Notes under the pieces: model-generated
Told to the model about the DNA's origin: nothing
The model's database searches: none
What the model saw: the letters and a program-made list of their open reading frames with translations, nothing else
Position numbers and translations under genes: made by a program
DNA from: Pirellulales bacterium
GTDB taxonomy: Bacteria > Planctomycetota > Planctomycetia > Pirellulales > JAICIG01
Direction: 5' to 3'
DNA length: 64,000 nucleotides
NCBI GenBank assembly: GCA_035533075.1
Contig: DATLUO010000018.1
Location: 1-64,000 of the forward strand
Part shown: positions 1 to 9,413 of the stretch, in pieces
How positions within the stretch are numbered: the stretch's first letter is position 1
Layout of the letters: every line of letters starts with the position of its first letter

Positions 1-224
1 TACGTCAAAAGGCCTGGTCGTAACTTTTTTTTCGCGCGCGTGCCGCGCGGTGGACACCTTGCCGCGTCGCCCGGCGAGGTGAGAATCGTAGCGAGCGGGT
101 GTTCGGCGAACGGTTGCCGACTCAGCCGGGATCGCCTGGGCGCGCGGCCGCGCGAAGTGGCCCGCTCGACCGCGGAAACCCCGCCGAAATCCCCGGCGCG
201 ACCTGCGGAAGATAGGTTTTAAGT

Positions 225-794
225 GTGGTGGCGATCCTATTATCGAACGCGAAACCATCGGCGCATTTAATCGGGCGCAGCCGTGCTGAAGCCATCCGCG
301 GTGGCGCATGCTATTCGTGGGACACTGGTAACTGCCCTAATTTTGGCGCCGTTGAAGGCGGATGCCCGGCATCGCCTTGTGACGTTGCACCGATCGACGA
401 CGGTAGCGATACAATGGGCTACTGGTGCGGCGTTTCACAGGTTTACTCGCTTGACGGGAACATGCAGAGCATGCTAACCGCATTTGACGATATTTTTCCG
501 GGCAATACAGATTGGGATCCGGCGCCTCCCTTTTTGTGCGGCAACTTTTATGCTTGCAACCAGACCCCGCCAACCGCGACAAGCACCAGTTGCCAACCCG
601 ACCCGCTTGGCATAGCGATGATGTGTGCCAACAACGGAACCGTTACCCCCTATACCATGAATACGTTCGACCCCGATGGGTTCTCGCCAACATGCAACAT
701 TGGCATTGCACGCCTCCAACGGTTGGACAAACGTACTCTTGCTGTCGCGCGCGCGAACGGCATTTTCTTTACATTGGCCCCCACGCTGGATTGA
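225..794 (+). CDS. Hypothetical cysteine-rich secreted-type protein
   Basis: Unrecognised protein of about 189 residues. After residue 25 it is rich in Cys, Asn, Pro and Gly, with Cys at regular spacing (motifs GGACYSWDTGNCPNFG and GGCPASPC), which suggests an exported disulfide-bonded protein. The GTG start at 225 is weak. The N-terminus is not a convincing signal peptide, whereas a GTG at 283 in another frame gives a short hydrophobic leader (TLVTALILAPLKADA), so a start error or small frameshift near 300 is possible. The stop is 15 bp before the next gene, so the two are probably co-transcribed. No function can be assigned. Confidence 0.5.
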   Translation: MVAILLSNAKPSAHLIGRSRAEAIRGGACYSWDTGNCPNFGAVEGGCPASPCDVAPIDDGSDTMGYWCGVSQVYSLDGNMQSMLTAFDDIFPGNTDWDPAPPFLCGNFYACNQTPPTATSTSCQPDPLGIAMMCANNGTVTPYTMNTFDPDGFSPTCNIGIARLQRLDKRTLAVARANGIFFTLAPTLD

Positions 795-809
795 TCGGGA
801 GAGACGAAA

Positions 810-2006
810 ATGGTTTGCAGCCGCCGCAGGCGACTAGTACTAGTAGTGTGTGTGTGTCTCGCCGTTTGCCTGTCTGCGCGGCCAGCCAGGGCGGATTCGC
901 GGGATCGCACCGAGCGAGTCAAGTTTCTAATGACGGGATTGCGCGACGGCCGTGAACGCCTTCGGCAAGGTATTGTGCGCATCCGCGGTTCCAAATTCGA
1001 GCATGCCTACAGGCAGGAGCCGCTGCGCGGCGAGGTCACACAATTCTACGCGTTTGACTACGACGCGCTGCTGCTGCGCTACGAACGCGCGGAGCCACGC
1101 CGATCGTTTGTGCCGACGGAGGCCAAACCTGGCGACAAGCCGAGCATGCCTCGAATCGGTGTTACGCCAACCGAAGATCTGGTGACGAATAGGATCTACT
1201 ACCGACGTCCCGGCCTTAGCGTGCAGTATATGACCGGCGGAAACAAGATCGCGATTAACGCTGAGGATGCAAGTCGCCCGATATGCTCCGCGTTCGACGT
1301 CCGCGCAGTCGGCCTGCTTTACTTGCAGAGTTACCACCGCCAGAACACATTTGAAGAGATTTTCGAGAGCTTTAATAGGTACGCGGCCGACGAGCTAGTT
1401 GACGAGGGGAACGGTGTTTTCCGCGTTCAGTGGACCATTGGTACCGGCGATTCTTTTCCGCATCACCGCCGCACGCTATGGATCGATCGCGCCAAAGGCT
1501 TTAGCCCAATCAGGCTTGAACTACGGGAGCATCCTTACGGAGTGCCGCCCACGGAGCCGTGGGGAGAGCCTTATTGCAAAAGCGAAGCGACATGGGCCGA
1601 GGTATCGGGCGTCTGGGTGCCCGAGACGTTCCGTATTTCGGACGGCCCCGACGATCCGAACCGCGATGCTGCCCATCGCATGTCGAGCCGGTTTGAGCAC
1701 AAGTTTGAGTGGGAGTCCGTCAATGAGCTACTGCCCGACGCATTGTTTGAGGTCGATTCACTCAATCCGCCCGAAGGCTGCCTCGTTGTCGACTGGCGTG
1801 GGCAGCGGCCTGTGGTGGAACGTGTCATAGGAGCGCCGAATTCACCAATAGTTGGAGAACTGCCTAGCAGAACCCGCGAACAGCCGCCGCCTCCGGTGGC
1901 GGGCCTGACAAAGTGGTTTTTTATAGTTAACGTCATACTGCTGGCGGCGGTGGCACTCGTTGTAGGTCTGCGAATGCTGACACGCCGCGCCGGCAGGCGG
2001 GGGTAG
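810..2006 (+). CDS. Hypothetical exported protein with C-terminal membrane anchor
   Basis: 398 residues. The N-terminus is basic then hydrophobic (RRRRLVLVVCVCLAVCLSARPARA), a Sec-type signal peptide ending at an A-x-A-like site. The body (about 30-350) has no family I can name. It contains beta-rich segments such as RRTLWIDRAKGFSPIRLE, which resemble periplasmic LolA-like outer-membrane-lipid carrier folds often seen in planctomycetes; that is a weak resemblance. A single membrane helix at about 370-390 (WFFIVNVILLAAVALVVGL) is followed by an Arg-rich tail facing the cytoplasm. A GGGAG ribosome-binding site 8 bp before ATG supports this start. It follows the Cys-rich gene by 15 bp. Confidence 0.7.
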   Translation: MVCSRRRRLVLVVCVCLAVCLSARPARADSRDRTERVKFLMTGLRDGRERLRQGIVRIRGSKFEHAYRQEPLRGEVTQFYAFDYDALLLRYERAEPRRSFVPTEAKPGDKPSMPRIGVTPTEDLVTNRIYYRRPGLSVQYMTGGNKIAINAEDASRPICSAFDVRAVGLLYLQSYHRQNTFEEIFESFNRYAADELVDEGNGVFRVQWTIGTGDSFPHHRRTLWIDRAKGFSPIRLELREHPYGVPPTEPWGEPYCKSEATWAEVSGVWVPETFRISDGPDDPNRDAAHRMSSRFEHKFEWESVNELLPDALFEVDSLNPPEGCLVVDWRGQRPVVERVIGAPNSPIVGELPSRTREQPPPPVAGLTKWFFIVNVILLAAVALVVGLRMLTRRAGRRG

Positions 2007-2074
2007 GCGACGACGGAGGCCCGCGTGGGGCACCAGAAAAAGGCGCGGGCGTGGAACGAGCAGGGAAAAGCGCC

Positions 2075-3831
2075 ATGAGCGTGTCCGTGTCGCACAGATG
2101 CGTTCTTGCGATATTGTGCGGTATGCACTTGGTGCTTCTTATCGGGGCGGCGACAAGCGAGGGCCCGACGCGACCGGAGCCCGCCCATCTTGCCGCGGGC
2201 AACAGCCATTGGCGGTTCGCCGACTTCAGCCTCTATCGCGTCAACCCACCGCTGGTCCGCATGGTTGCGGCGCTGCCAGTTCTTCTGGCCGGCACAAGAG
2301 ACGACTGGTCGTCGTTCAGCACGTCGTCCAATTCGCGAGCGGAGTTTGCCGTCGGCAGAGACTTTGTCGCGGCCAATGGTCCGCGAACGCTGAGGCTCAT
2401 GATTCTGGCGCGAATGGCTTGCATCCCTTTTTGCCTCGTCGGCGCTTACATCTGCTATTGCTGGGGAGCGAGCTCTACGGCGGCACGCCGGGATTGGTTG
2501 CGACGGCGCTTTGGTGTTTTTGCCCAATCGTATTGGGGCACGGAGCGCTCGTCACGCCGGATGTGGCGGCCGCCAGCATGGGCGTCGCCGCATGCTATCT
2601 GTTTTGGCGCTGGCTGGGCGAGCCGACGTGGTCTTGGGCTCTCGCGGCCGGTGGGGGACTGGGCCTGGCGGAGTTGACCAAGTTCACCTGGCTGATTCTG
2701 TTCGCGGCCTGGCCGCTGACCGCCCTGATTGTAGCAGCGATCCGGTCTTTCAGCGGGTTGCGGGCCGCCGGCAAAAGCCCAACCGACGCCGCGATGATTG
2801 CGACGTTTCAGCGGCCGGTTTCGACGGCGGCGCAGCTCGCAGCAATGTTATCGCTGGCCGTGTTCGTCATCAACGTCGGCTATGGATTCAGCGGCTCGTG
2901 TGGGCGCCTTGGCGATCAGCGTTTCGTCAGCCGTCTGTTCAAGGGTTCGGAGGAAGGCCGCGACGAGCGCGATTACGGCCGCCATAACCGTTTCGCGGGC
3001 ACCTGGCTGAAGTCGGCGCGCATTCCACTGCCGGGCGATTACGTGCTCGGCATCGACGTGCAGCGGCGCGACTTCGAAGCCGCCATGCCGACGTTCTTCC
3101 GCGGCGCTTGGCGCGAGTCGGCGCCCTGGTACGCATACTTATACGGCCTGGCGATCAAGCTGCCGCTGGGAACCTTGTGCGTATTGATCCTGGCCGCGGT
3201 TGACCGCCTTGTGCGGCGCGGCGGCGCCCGCGATGAATTCGTGCTGCTGTTTCCGGCATTGGTGCTGCTGGCAGTGGCATGCGGCCACACCGGGTTGAAC
3301 AGCCAGGTGCGATACGTTTTGCCCGCCTTGCCGTTCCTCTTCATCTGGGCCGCCAAATCGGCGCGCGGCTTCGCAGTCGGGCGCCGCCGTATCGCCTGGC
3401 TTGCCGCGTTCGCGCTGGCGTGGTCCGTCGCGGCGACGCTTTATAACCATCCGCATCACCTCTCGTACTTCAATGAATTGTGCCGCTGGCCGAGAACCGC
3501 TCCGCCGCCGCTCCTCGACAGCAACCTCGATTGGGGCCAGGATCTCGTGTACTTGCGCGAATGGTCGAAACGCCACCCGGAGACGCGACCCTTGCGAGTG
3601 GCGTGCTATGCCAGCTTCGAACCCGCCGACCTTGGAATTGACTGCTTGCCGGCCGCCGACGTTTGCGATGGTCAGCCGGGCGAAAACCAGCCTCCCGGTG
3701 GCTGGTATGCCTTGAGCCTCGGAGAATTGTGGGGCAGGGGTGGCCGCTTTGCCTATTTCCGCCGCCTCGAACCGGTCGCCGTGGTGGGAACGACGATCCA
3801 CATCTACCACCTCACCCGCGACGAGAAGTGA
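2075..3831 (+). CDS. GT39/ArnT-like membrane glycosyltransferase, broken by a frameshift
   Basis: Polytopic membrane protein of the PMT/ArnT-like glycosyltransferase type, which transfers a sugar from a polyprenyl phosphate donor at the membrane. The N-terminal half (from ATG 2075) carries HWRFADFSLYRVNPPLVRM, the NPPL-containing first loop typical of this group. The C-terminal half carries many helices and DSNLDWGQDLVYLREW near residue 475. The two halves lie in different frames. The first is read to about 2464 (ICYCWG) and the second resumes at about 2467 (SELYGGTPGLVATALW). The switch falls in a GGGG run at 2463-2466, and one extra G would restore a continuous protein of about 585 residues. 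Either the gene is inactivated or one base was lost in sequencing. The alternative upstream GTG at 2051 adds eight residues. Confidence 0.7.
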
Positions 3832-4257
3832 GAACACGCGTCACGGTCTTCGTCGAGAAACGATCGCCGGGACTTGTGGAGCTTGCCACGCGCTTTAGAA
3901 TAGTTGGCTTACCGTGTCGGAACGAGCTTGCGCTGTTCGCTCAAGGTAGGGTGGGACCAGCGAGCTTGCGAGCGCCGGCCCACCAACAACGAGGGAGAGA
4001 GGGAGGGAAGGAGAGAGGGAGAGCATGGCGAGGCGCGTTGCGCTGTAATTTCTCTCCCTCGCTCCCTCTCTCTGTCGCTCCCTCTCCAATCGGTGGGCCG
4101 GCGCTCGCAAGCTCGCTGACCGCACGTTACGATGGCGATGCCCCGGCGCGTCGAACCGGGGCATCGCTTGGCCGCATCGCGGTTTGGAGGGATCGGCGTC
4201 AACCTTTGCCAAGCTCTGTCCCAGCCGCCGCCCATCAGCCGCCACTTTTCATTGGCC
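3832..4257. repeat. Non-coding spacer built from nested inverted repeats
   Basis: No gene is seen between the glycosyltransferase and the stress protein. Positions 3946-3984 and 4092-4130 are oppositely oriented copies of a palindromic repeat (core GCGCTCGCAAGCTCGC) that recurs at least five more times in this window. Between them lies a second, purine/pyrimidine inverted repeat (GAGGGAGAGAGGGAGGG against CCCTCGCTCCCTCTCTC), so about 185 bp could fold into one long stem. A further palindrome, GCGATGCCCCGG with CCGGGGCATCGC, occupies 4135-4171 and recurs at 39593-39626. Confidence 0.75.
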
Positions 4258-5226
4258 TCACACCTCGACGGCGGCAAATCTTGGCACGACGGGCGAAACG
4301 TAACCCAGGGGCTTCACCGCCAGCAGCGGCCGCTGGCTGGTGTGCAAGATGTTTTCGGCCGTGTTGCCAATCAATAGCCCGGCCACGCCCGCACGGCCCA
4401 ACGTGCCCATCACGATCAAACCCGCGTCGATCTGCTCGGCTGTGGCCAGCGTGCGGGGCACGACTTCGCCCCACTCCGCGTGCAGCGCCGGTTCGACCGG
4501 CAGGGCCGACTCTTTCACAAACGTTTGCAGTCGCGCGACCGACTCGTGACGCCCCCGCTGGCGGGCCAGGTCGAGATCGTCTTCGGGCATGAAATCGAGA
4601 TAGTACGAATGTTCCGGCGCGAAAACGTGCAGCACGTGCAGCTCGGCATGAAACTGCGCGGCCAGGGCCGCGGCCAGCCGCAACGACTCGTGGCCCACAT
4701 CCGAGAAGTCGATCGGCGCCAAGATGGCGTCCAGCGTGCTTTTTGCCTCCGGCTTGACGACCCACACCGGGCAAGGACACTTGCGGACCAGCTTCGACGA
4801 GGTGCTGCCGACCAACATCCTGGAAATGGCCGAGCGGCCCCGCGTGCCCACCATCACCAGGTCGTGCCCTTCCTCGAGGACGGCATGGATGATCTCGATG
4901 AAAGGCGTCCCCCACAGCGTCTGGCAACTGATCTCGACGCCTTGGCCGCGATAGGGCTCCACGGCCTCGCGCAAGTGCTGCTCGGCGGTGGCCTGCAATT
5001 GCTCTTCGATTTCGGCGACGCCCTCCGACGGCTGCCATGCGGCCATGATTGCATCCGGCCCCGGCGAAAAAGCGGCCGAGCCTTCCACCTGCGGAATGAC
5101 GTGCATCACCGTGACCGCCGCGCCGAGGCGCTTCGCCATTGTCACGGCTTGGGCCAAAGCGACGGACGCCGTCTCGGAGAAATCAATCGGAACAAGAATC
5201 TTGTGAAAGAAGGACGTCGCATTCAC
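4258..5226 (-). CDS. Universal stress protein with two USP domains
   Basis: 322-residue cytoplasmic protein made of two tandem universal stress domains (about 1-155 and 160-322). Each has the start pattern KILVPIDFSE / DAILAPIDFSD. The ATP-binding signature G-x2-G-x9-G-S/N is intact in both halves: GTRGRSAISRMLVGS in the first and GTLGRAGVAGLLIGN in the second. This predicts an ATP-binding USP that protects or signals under stress. I chose GTG at 5226 because GGAGGT lies 6-7 bp upstream; the longer frame from 5262 would add twelve residues across that site. It is a single gene, convergent with the glycosyltransferase upstream. Confidence 0.9.
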   Translation of the reverse strand: MNATSFFHKILVPIDFSETASVALAQAVTMAKRLGAAVTVMHVIPQVEGSAAFSPGPDAIMAAWQPSEGVAEIEEQLQATAEQHLREAVEPYRGQGVEISCQTLWGTPFIEIIHAVLEEGHDLVMVGTRGRSAISRMLVGSTSSKLVRKCPCPVWVVKPEAKSTLDAILAPIDFSDVGHESLRLAAALAAQFHAELHVLHVFAPEHSYYLDFMPEDDLDLARQRGRHESVARLQTFVKESALPVEPALHAEWGEVVPRTLATAEQIDAGLIVMGTLGRAGVAGLLIGNTAENILHTSQRPLLAVKPLGYVSPVVPRFAAVEV

Positions 5227-5371
5227 GGTCCACCTCCGCCTGTTCGTCTGAGGATTTACCACCTATATTTTAGGCGTGCCTCAAGCAGGCGGATATGACG
5301 CGCGCTAGGCAGGCGGGCTAACCTGACGGCGTCGTCGTCTTGGGCTGGAATCTCAATCAGAGAGGTGGTTA

Positions 5372-5860
5372 ATGGCAGTACAAGCAATTGCGATGGCGAA
5401 CGTCCAGACGTATTTGAACCGCATCGATCAGTTGTACGCCGACGTGCGGAATTGGATGGCGGCGTTGGAACCAAGTGCTCGGTTTTCTGAATCCGAAATC
5501 GAGCTCGCGGAGCAAGCAACGGGAGCCTACAAGGCGAAGCGCCTGGAAATCACGCGACCAGCTCGGCATTCGCTGAGCCTCATTCCGCGCGGGCGCTACA
5601 TGGTCGGAGCGGAAGGGCGGGTCGACGTGCATGGTTGGTTGGGGCGTGAAATCTTGGTGTGGGTGCGAGCCGATGCACCGGCGCTCGGCTTTCGATTCAT
5701 GGAGGGAAACGGCGGAGCGCCGGAGGAACTCTATGGGCCTCCCATGTTTCCGGGGGTCGCGGAGGGCTGGGCATGGGACGACGAGGCTGGCGGAGAACTG
5801 CTGCATCTCGACCTGACCGTCTTCCGGGACCGGATTCTGAATAGCATCGGTGATGCCTAA
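5372..5860 (+). CDS. Hypothetical protein paired with a HEPN-like gene
   Basis: 162 residues, not recognised. The N-terminal 55 residues look helical (YLNRIDQLYADVRNWM). The middle has a beta-rich patch, SLIPRGRYMVGAEGRVDVHG, typical of small soluble globular domains. No signal peptide, membrane segment or catalytic motif is visible. AGAGGTGG lies a few bases upstream of the ATG. The 3' end overlaps the next gene by a few codons, so translation is probably coupled, and the overlap is the best clue to function: the partner carries a HEPN ribonuclease motif. It may be the antitoxin or specificity partner of that protein; this is inference only. Confidence 0.75.
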   Translation: MAVQAIAMANVQTYLNRIDQLYADVRNWMAALEPSARFSESEIELAEQATGAYKAKRLEITRPARHSLSLIPRGRYMVGAEGRVDVHGWLGREILVWVRADAPALGFRFMEGNGGAPEELYGPPMFPGVAEGWAWDDEAGGELLHLDLTVFRDRILNSIGDA

Positions 5861-6380
5861 TCCGCTCGAACCAATCTGGGATGCACACCAAACGGCCGGG
5901 GCGGCCCTTAAGGTTGTAACACGTTGCGTGAAGGTTGCTGGAATTGACCGCGCCAGGGCGTTTTCAAATACGCTTTTCCGCGGTATGACGGATCAGCAGT
6001 GCCTTGACTTGATTGATACTGCACAGGCAGAGATCGATGACTCGGCGGTTTTGTCTCTGTACGCGAGTTTCGAGGCGATTTTGCGGCAGCACGTCGTGCA
6101 GCAGGCGTATCACCTTCACGGAGCGCAACACCCGACACAGGACTTCGGCGTCGCGCTCGCCGGCTTGTTCTCGGAAAGTTGCGATCGCATACGGATGGAT
6201 GATCTGGCGAACTTGTTCGTTTCGGCGGCTGGCCAGCCGTTGGTCGCCCAGGTCGGCAACATACGCACCTACCGGCACTGGCTCGCCCACGGGCGTGGGT
6301 GGACGCAACCGCCGACGGTCACGCCGAGGTTTGCCTACCAGACGCTGACGGCATTCTTGCAGGCGTCCAGACTCATTTGA
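5853..6380 (+). CDS. HEPN-like protein with Rx4H motif
   Basis: About 175 residues, all-helical in appearance. The central helix AVLSLYASFEAILRQHVVQ and the later RTYRHWLAHGRGW resemble HEPN domains. RHWLAH gives the R-x4-H motif that forms the active site of HEPN ribonucleases in toxins and defence proteins. The family identification rests on this motif and the helical layout, so it is moderate. ATG 5853 sits inside the end of the preceding gene (overlap of 8 bp), a typical arrangement for two-gene toxin-antitoxin or effector modules. The next gene, 48 bp downstream, is an Imm21-like immunity protein, which adds to the accessory character of the locus. Confidence 0.65.
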   Translation: MPNPLEPIWDAHQTAGAALKVVTRCVKVAGIDRARAFSNTLFRGMTDQQCLDLIDTAQAEIDDSAVLSLYASFEAILRQHVVQQAYHLHGAQHPTQDFGVALAGLFSESCDRIRMDDLANLFVSAAGQPLVAQVGNIRTYRHWLAHGRGWTQPPTVTPRFAYQTLTAFLQASRLI

Positions 6381-6428
6381 ACGACCCTTAGTCGAACGCC
6401 CACTCGCTCACCCGACTAGATCAATCCG

Positions 6429-7025
6429 ATGGCTCAACAGTCGATATGCGGGATTTGGTTTGTCAACGACGGCGGCCCTTTAATCGTTTTGCCTCGCGAG
6501 TTGCTTGGCTACTGGCAAGGCGATACGGCCGTTCCGGGGCGCGGTGGATCTTCTGTCGGCTCAGACTACAAGAGGGCATGCGAAGCAGTTCACCCTGCGG
6601 CGCTCCTCACCGTTGGACCGGGCTTCGGGCTCGTAATCGGCGCTCAGGATCATATCGGAACCGCGAACTGGCTGGTTCTCACTGACCAGCCGGTCGCCGC
6701 ATTGGTGGGGTGGAGTTATGGCGATGATGACTCGGAGGCCATGGTCATCGAACTGCTTCGCAAAGAGGCTTTGCCTTGGCGACGGCTACCATGCACGATT
6801 GCGCTATCACACGGCGACGTCGTGTTGTTTCATGCAGCTTCTCGGGGCGAAGAGTTACGGGAGCTTTCTTCAGCGGACGGCTATGCGGTCATCGGTGGCT
6901 GCGTTCCATTACGGTTAGATCCGGGCCACTACATGCTGGAAGTGCTGGAGGCCGGGGGCAATCTCGATCACGACAGTTTCGGCTGCGTCATCTGTCGGTG
7001 GGTTCACGTCCAGCGGAGCGACTAA
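6429..7025 (+). CDS. Imm21-like immunity protein
   Basis: 198 residues. The N-terminus reads GIWFVNDGGPLIVLPRELLGYW, and the following YKRACEAV plus a Gly-rich VGPGFGLVIG stretch match the arrangement of the Imm21 family of immunity proteins as I remember it. Those proteins neutralise a cognate polymorphic toxin by binding it in the cytoplasm. No matching toxin C-terminal domain is visible beside it, so it may be an orphan immunity gene, or it may act with the HEPN pair just upstream. Orphan immunity genes are common in bacteria. The C-terminal half (120-198) is less characteristic. Confidence 0.6.
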   Translation: MAQQSICGIWFVNDGGPLIVLPRELLGYWQGDTAVPGRGGSSVGSDYKRACEAVHPAALLTVGPGFGLVIGAQDHIGTANWLVLTDQPVAALVGWSYGDDDSEAMVIELLRKEALPWRRLPCTIALSHGDVVLFHAASRGEELRELSSADGYAVIGGCVPLRLDPGHYMLEVLEAGGNLDHDSFGCVICRWVHVQRSD

Positions 7026-7061
7026 TGTCGCCCCGCAGCGCACCGCGCCTGCAGCAGTGCG

Positions 7062-9053
7062 CTACCTCGACCGCCGCCCATGCGTCGTGCGATGCGGACG
7101 ATATCCCTGCTTGCGGCCGCGGATGTGGTCGCCTTCGCGCTGTTCGCCCATTTCTTCGTTGGCGCGACGACGACGCCGGTCGAGCGCTTCCTTCGGCGGC
7201 TTATCCGGTATCAGGCAATCGCAGCCCGATCCGATCAGGTCTTGCCGTCCCGCCTGCTCCAAAGCTTTGCGGACCTCGAAATAATTCTCCGGCTTGAAGA
7301 ACTGCAGCAAGGCCCGCTGCAGCTTGCGGTCGCGCAGATGCTTGGCGATGTAGACCGGCTTCTGCGTGAACGGGTCGAGGCCCGTGTGGTACATGCAGGC
7401 CGCAATGTCGAACGGGCTGGGAATAAAGTCCTGCACCTGGTCGGGCCGATAGCCGTTTCGCTTCAGGAAAATCGCCAACTCGATCATCGAATCGAGATCG
7501 CTGCCCGGATGGCTGGCGATGAAGTACGGAACGAGATACTGCTTCTTGCCGGCCGCGCGAGAGGCCTTTTTGAACTCGCGGTCGAAGCCCAAAAAGTCTT
7601 CTTGGCCCGGCTTCTTCATCAGGTCGAGCACTTTGGGGTCGACGTGTTCCGGGGCGACTTTCATATAGCCGCCGACGTGGTGCGTGGCCAGCTCGCGCAT
7701 GTATTCGGGACTGCGGCGGGCCAGGTCCATGCGGATGCCGGAGGCCACGAACACTTTTTTGATGCCCGGCTCTTGGCGGGTCTTTTTCATCAGCTCGATG
7801 AGCGGCCCATGATCGGTGCCCAGCAGCTTGCAGATCGTCGGATGAACGCAGCTCAAGCGGCGGCAGCGGGCCTCGACCTCCGGCCGCGTGCAGCGCATCT
7901 GATACATGTTGGCTGTGGGGCCGCCGATGTCGCTCACCACGCCCGAAAACTTCGGATCGGCGGTCATCTCGCGGACTTCGGCCAGCACCGATTCCTGGCT
8001 GCGGCTCTGGATGATCCGGCCCTCGTGGGCCGTGATCGAGCAGAACGTGCAGCCGCCGAAGCAGCCGCGCATGATCTGCACCGAGTCTTTCACCACCTCA
8101 AAAGCCGGAACCGGCTCGTCGTTATAACTGGGATGCGGACGCCGCGTGTAAGGCAAGCCGTAGACGCGGTCCATCTCGGCTTCGCCCAGCGGCAGGGCCG
8201 GCGGATTGACGACCACCGCCTCGCGATCGTGATATTGCACCAGCCGCCGGGCATTGTGCGGATTGGTTTCGTTATGGGCGATCTTGGTGAGTTGCGCGAA
8301 CGCCCGTTTGTCGGCGGCGACCTCTTCGTAACTCGGCAGCCTGATCGTGTTCTCGATGGGGGGCAATTCGCTGGCTCCCAGCCGATACACGACGCCGCGC
8401 AGCTCGCGCAAATCGCGCACGCTCTCGCCGCGGGCGAGCCGATGGGCGATTTCGACGATCGGCCGCTCGCCCATGCCGAACACGACCAGGTCGGCCTTGC
8501 AATCGAGGATGATCGAGCGGCGGACCTTGTCGCTCCAGTAATCGTAATGGGCCAACCGGCGGAGGCTGGCTTCGACCCCGCCCGCGACGACGGGCACGCC
8601 CTTATACGCCTCGCGTGCCCGTTGGCAATAGGCCAGCGTGGCCCGATCGGGCCGGCGGCCGATTTGCCCGCCGGGGCTGTAGGCGTCGTCGTTGCGCACT
8701 TTGCGGTTGGCGGTATAGTGGTTGATCATCGAGTCCATGTTGCCGGCGCTCACGGCGAAGAACAGCCGCGGTTTGCCGAACGTCCGCCAGGCCTCGCACG
8801 ACCGCCAGTCGGGCTGACTGAGAATCGCCACGCGAAAGCCCTCGGCCTCCAACAGCCGTCCCAACAAGGCCATGGCGAAGCTGGGATGATCGACGTAGGC
8901 ATCGCCCGTGACGAACACGACATCGACTTCATTCCAGCCGCGGGCCAGCATCTCCTCTGGCGACATCGGCAGCGGCCGCGTCGCCCGGCGCGCAGCGGGA
9001 GCCTGACCGACGATCGGCAGGCTGAGCGAATCGAGTTGGCGAGGGGCGTTCAT
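7062..9053 (-). CDS. YgiQ family radical SAM protein
   Basis: 663-residue cytoplasmic radical S-adenosylmethionine enzyme of the YgiQ family, whose substrate is unknown. The N-terminal region (about 30-300) is the YgiQ-specific domain with [17 protein letters not shown]. The 4Fe-4S cluster motif CFGGCTFC (C-x3-C-x2-C) is near residue 328, followed by [17 protein letters not shown]. The C-terminal tail is Lys/Arg rich. ATG 9053 (MNAPRQL) is chosen; a TTG six codons upstream is also in frame. It is a single gene, convergent with the Imm21-like gene, with only a 36 bp gap between the stops. Confidence 0.92.
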   Translation of the reverse strand: MNAPRQLDSLSLPIVGQAPAARRATRPLPMSPEEMLARGWNEVDVVFVTGDAYVDHPSFAMALLGRLLEAEGFRVAILSQPDWRSCEAWRTFGKPRLFFAVSAGNMDSMINHYTANRKVRNDDAYSPGGQIGRRPDRATLAYCQRAREAYKGVPVVAGGVEASLRRLAHYDYWSDKVRRSIILDCKADLVVFGMGERPIVEIAHRLARGESVRDLRELRGVVYRLGASELPPIENTIRLPSYEEVAADKRAFAQLTKIAHNETNPHNARRLVQYHDREAVVVNPPALPLGEAEMDRVYGLPYTRRPHPSYNDEPVPAFEVVKDSVQIMRGCFGGCTFCSITAHEGRIIQSRSQESVLAEVREMTADPKFSGVVSDIGGPTANMYQMRCTRPEVEARCRRLSCVHPTICKLLGTDHGPLIELMKKTRQEPGIKKVFVASGIRMDLARRSPEYMRELATHHVGGYMKVAPEHVDPKVLDLMKKPGQEDFLGFDREFKKASRAAGKKQYLVPYFIASHPGSDLDSMIELAIFLKRNGYRPDQVQDFIPSPFDIAACMYHTGLDPFTQKPVYIAKHLRDRKLQRALLQFFKPENYFEVRKALEQAGRQDLIGSGCDCLIPDKPPKEALDRRRRRANEEMGEQREGDHIRGRKQGYRPHRTTHGRRSR

Positions 9054-9130
9054 GGACAGGACGGCGGACAACGGGACCGTGGAAGAATGAACCTATTGTA
9101 TCTGTCGCGTCCGGCGGGCGTCAGTCGGAA

Positions 9131-9340
9131 CTACTCCGCGATGATCTTGTTGCCGAACAGAAGCTGATCGACGTCGGCCAGGCGGAACTCGCGCCGCTTG
9201 CCGATGCTCTCGTTGACGAGCCGCATTAGGGCCTCGGCTTCGATGAACACGACGCCGCGGATCGGCGTGCCGGTCATGAATTTCGCGAGCTTGTCCAGAT
9301 CGTCGTGACGGAAGCCGCGACGCGCGGAGAGCAGCTCGGC
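9131..9340 (-). pseudogene. 3' fragment of an unidentified gene
   Basis: About 70 codons look like real protein (ELLSARRGFRHDDLDKLAKF ... RREFRLADVDQLLFGNKIIAE, ending in a stop at 9131), but there is no usable start codon nearby. Upstream the frame runs straight into a 7-bp tandem repeat (GGTCTTG, 9386-9413) and non-coding sequence. I read this as the surviving C-terminal end of a truncated gene. It could instead be a small protein starting at a non-canonical codon. Confidence 0.35.
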
Positions 9341-9385
9341 CCAGGAGAGTATAAGGCATGCGCGGCGCGGAAAGAATACGGCGGA

Positions 9386-9413
9386 GGTCTTGGGTCTTGG
9401 GTCTTGGGTCTTC
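9386..9413 (+). repeat. Heptamer array GGTCTTG x4
   Basis: Four contiguous 7-bp units; the last ends in C instead of G. It lies at the broken 5' end of the gene fragment that ends at 9131. Confidence 0.9.

Noticed and set aside
1-224. A short open frame at 40-222
   Set aside because: Arg/Pro/Ala-rich with no ribosome-binding site or family; treated as non-coding.
2463-2466. Programmed -1 frameshifting in the glycosyltransferase
   Set aside because: No slippery heptamer of the X-XXY-YYZ kind and no obvious downstream pseudoknot; a lost G is simpler.
7080-9167. A long + strand frame opposite the YgiQ gene
   Set aside because: Compositionally a shadow (Arg/Ala/His-rich, no motif); the - strand has the radical SAM motif.
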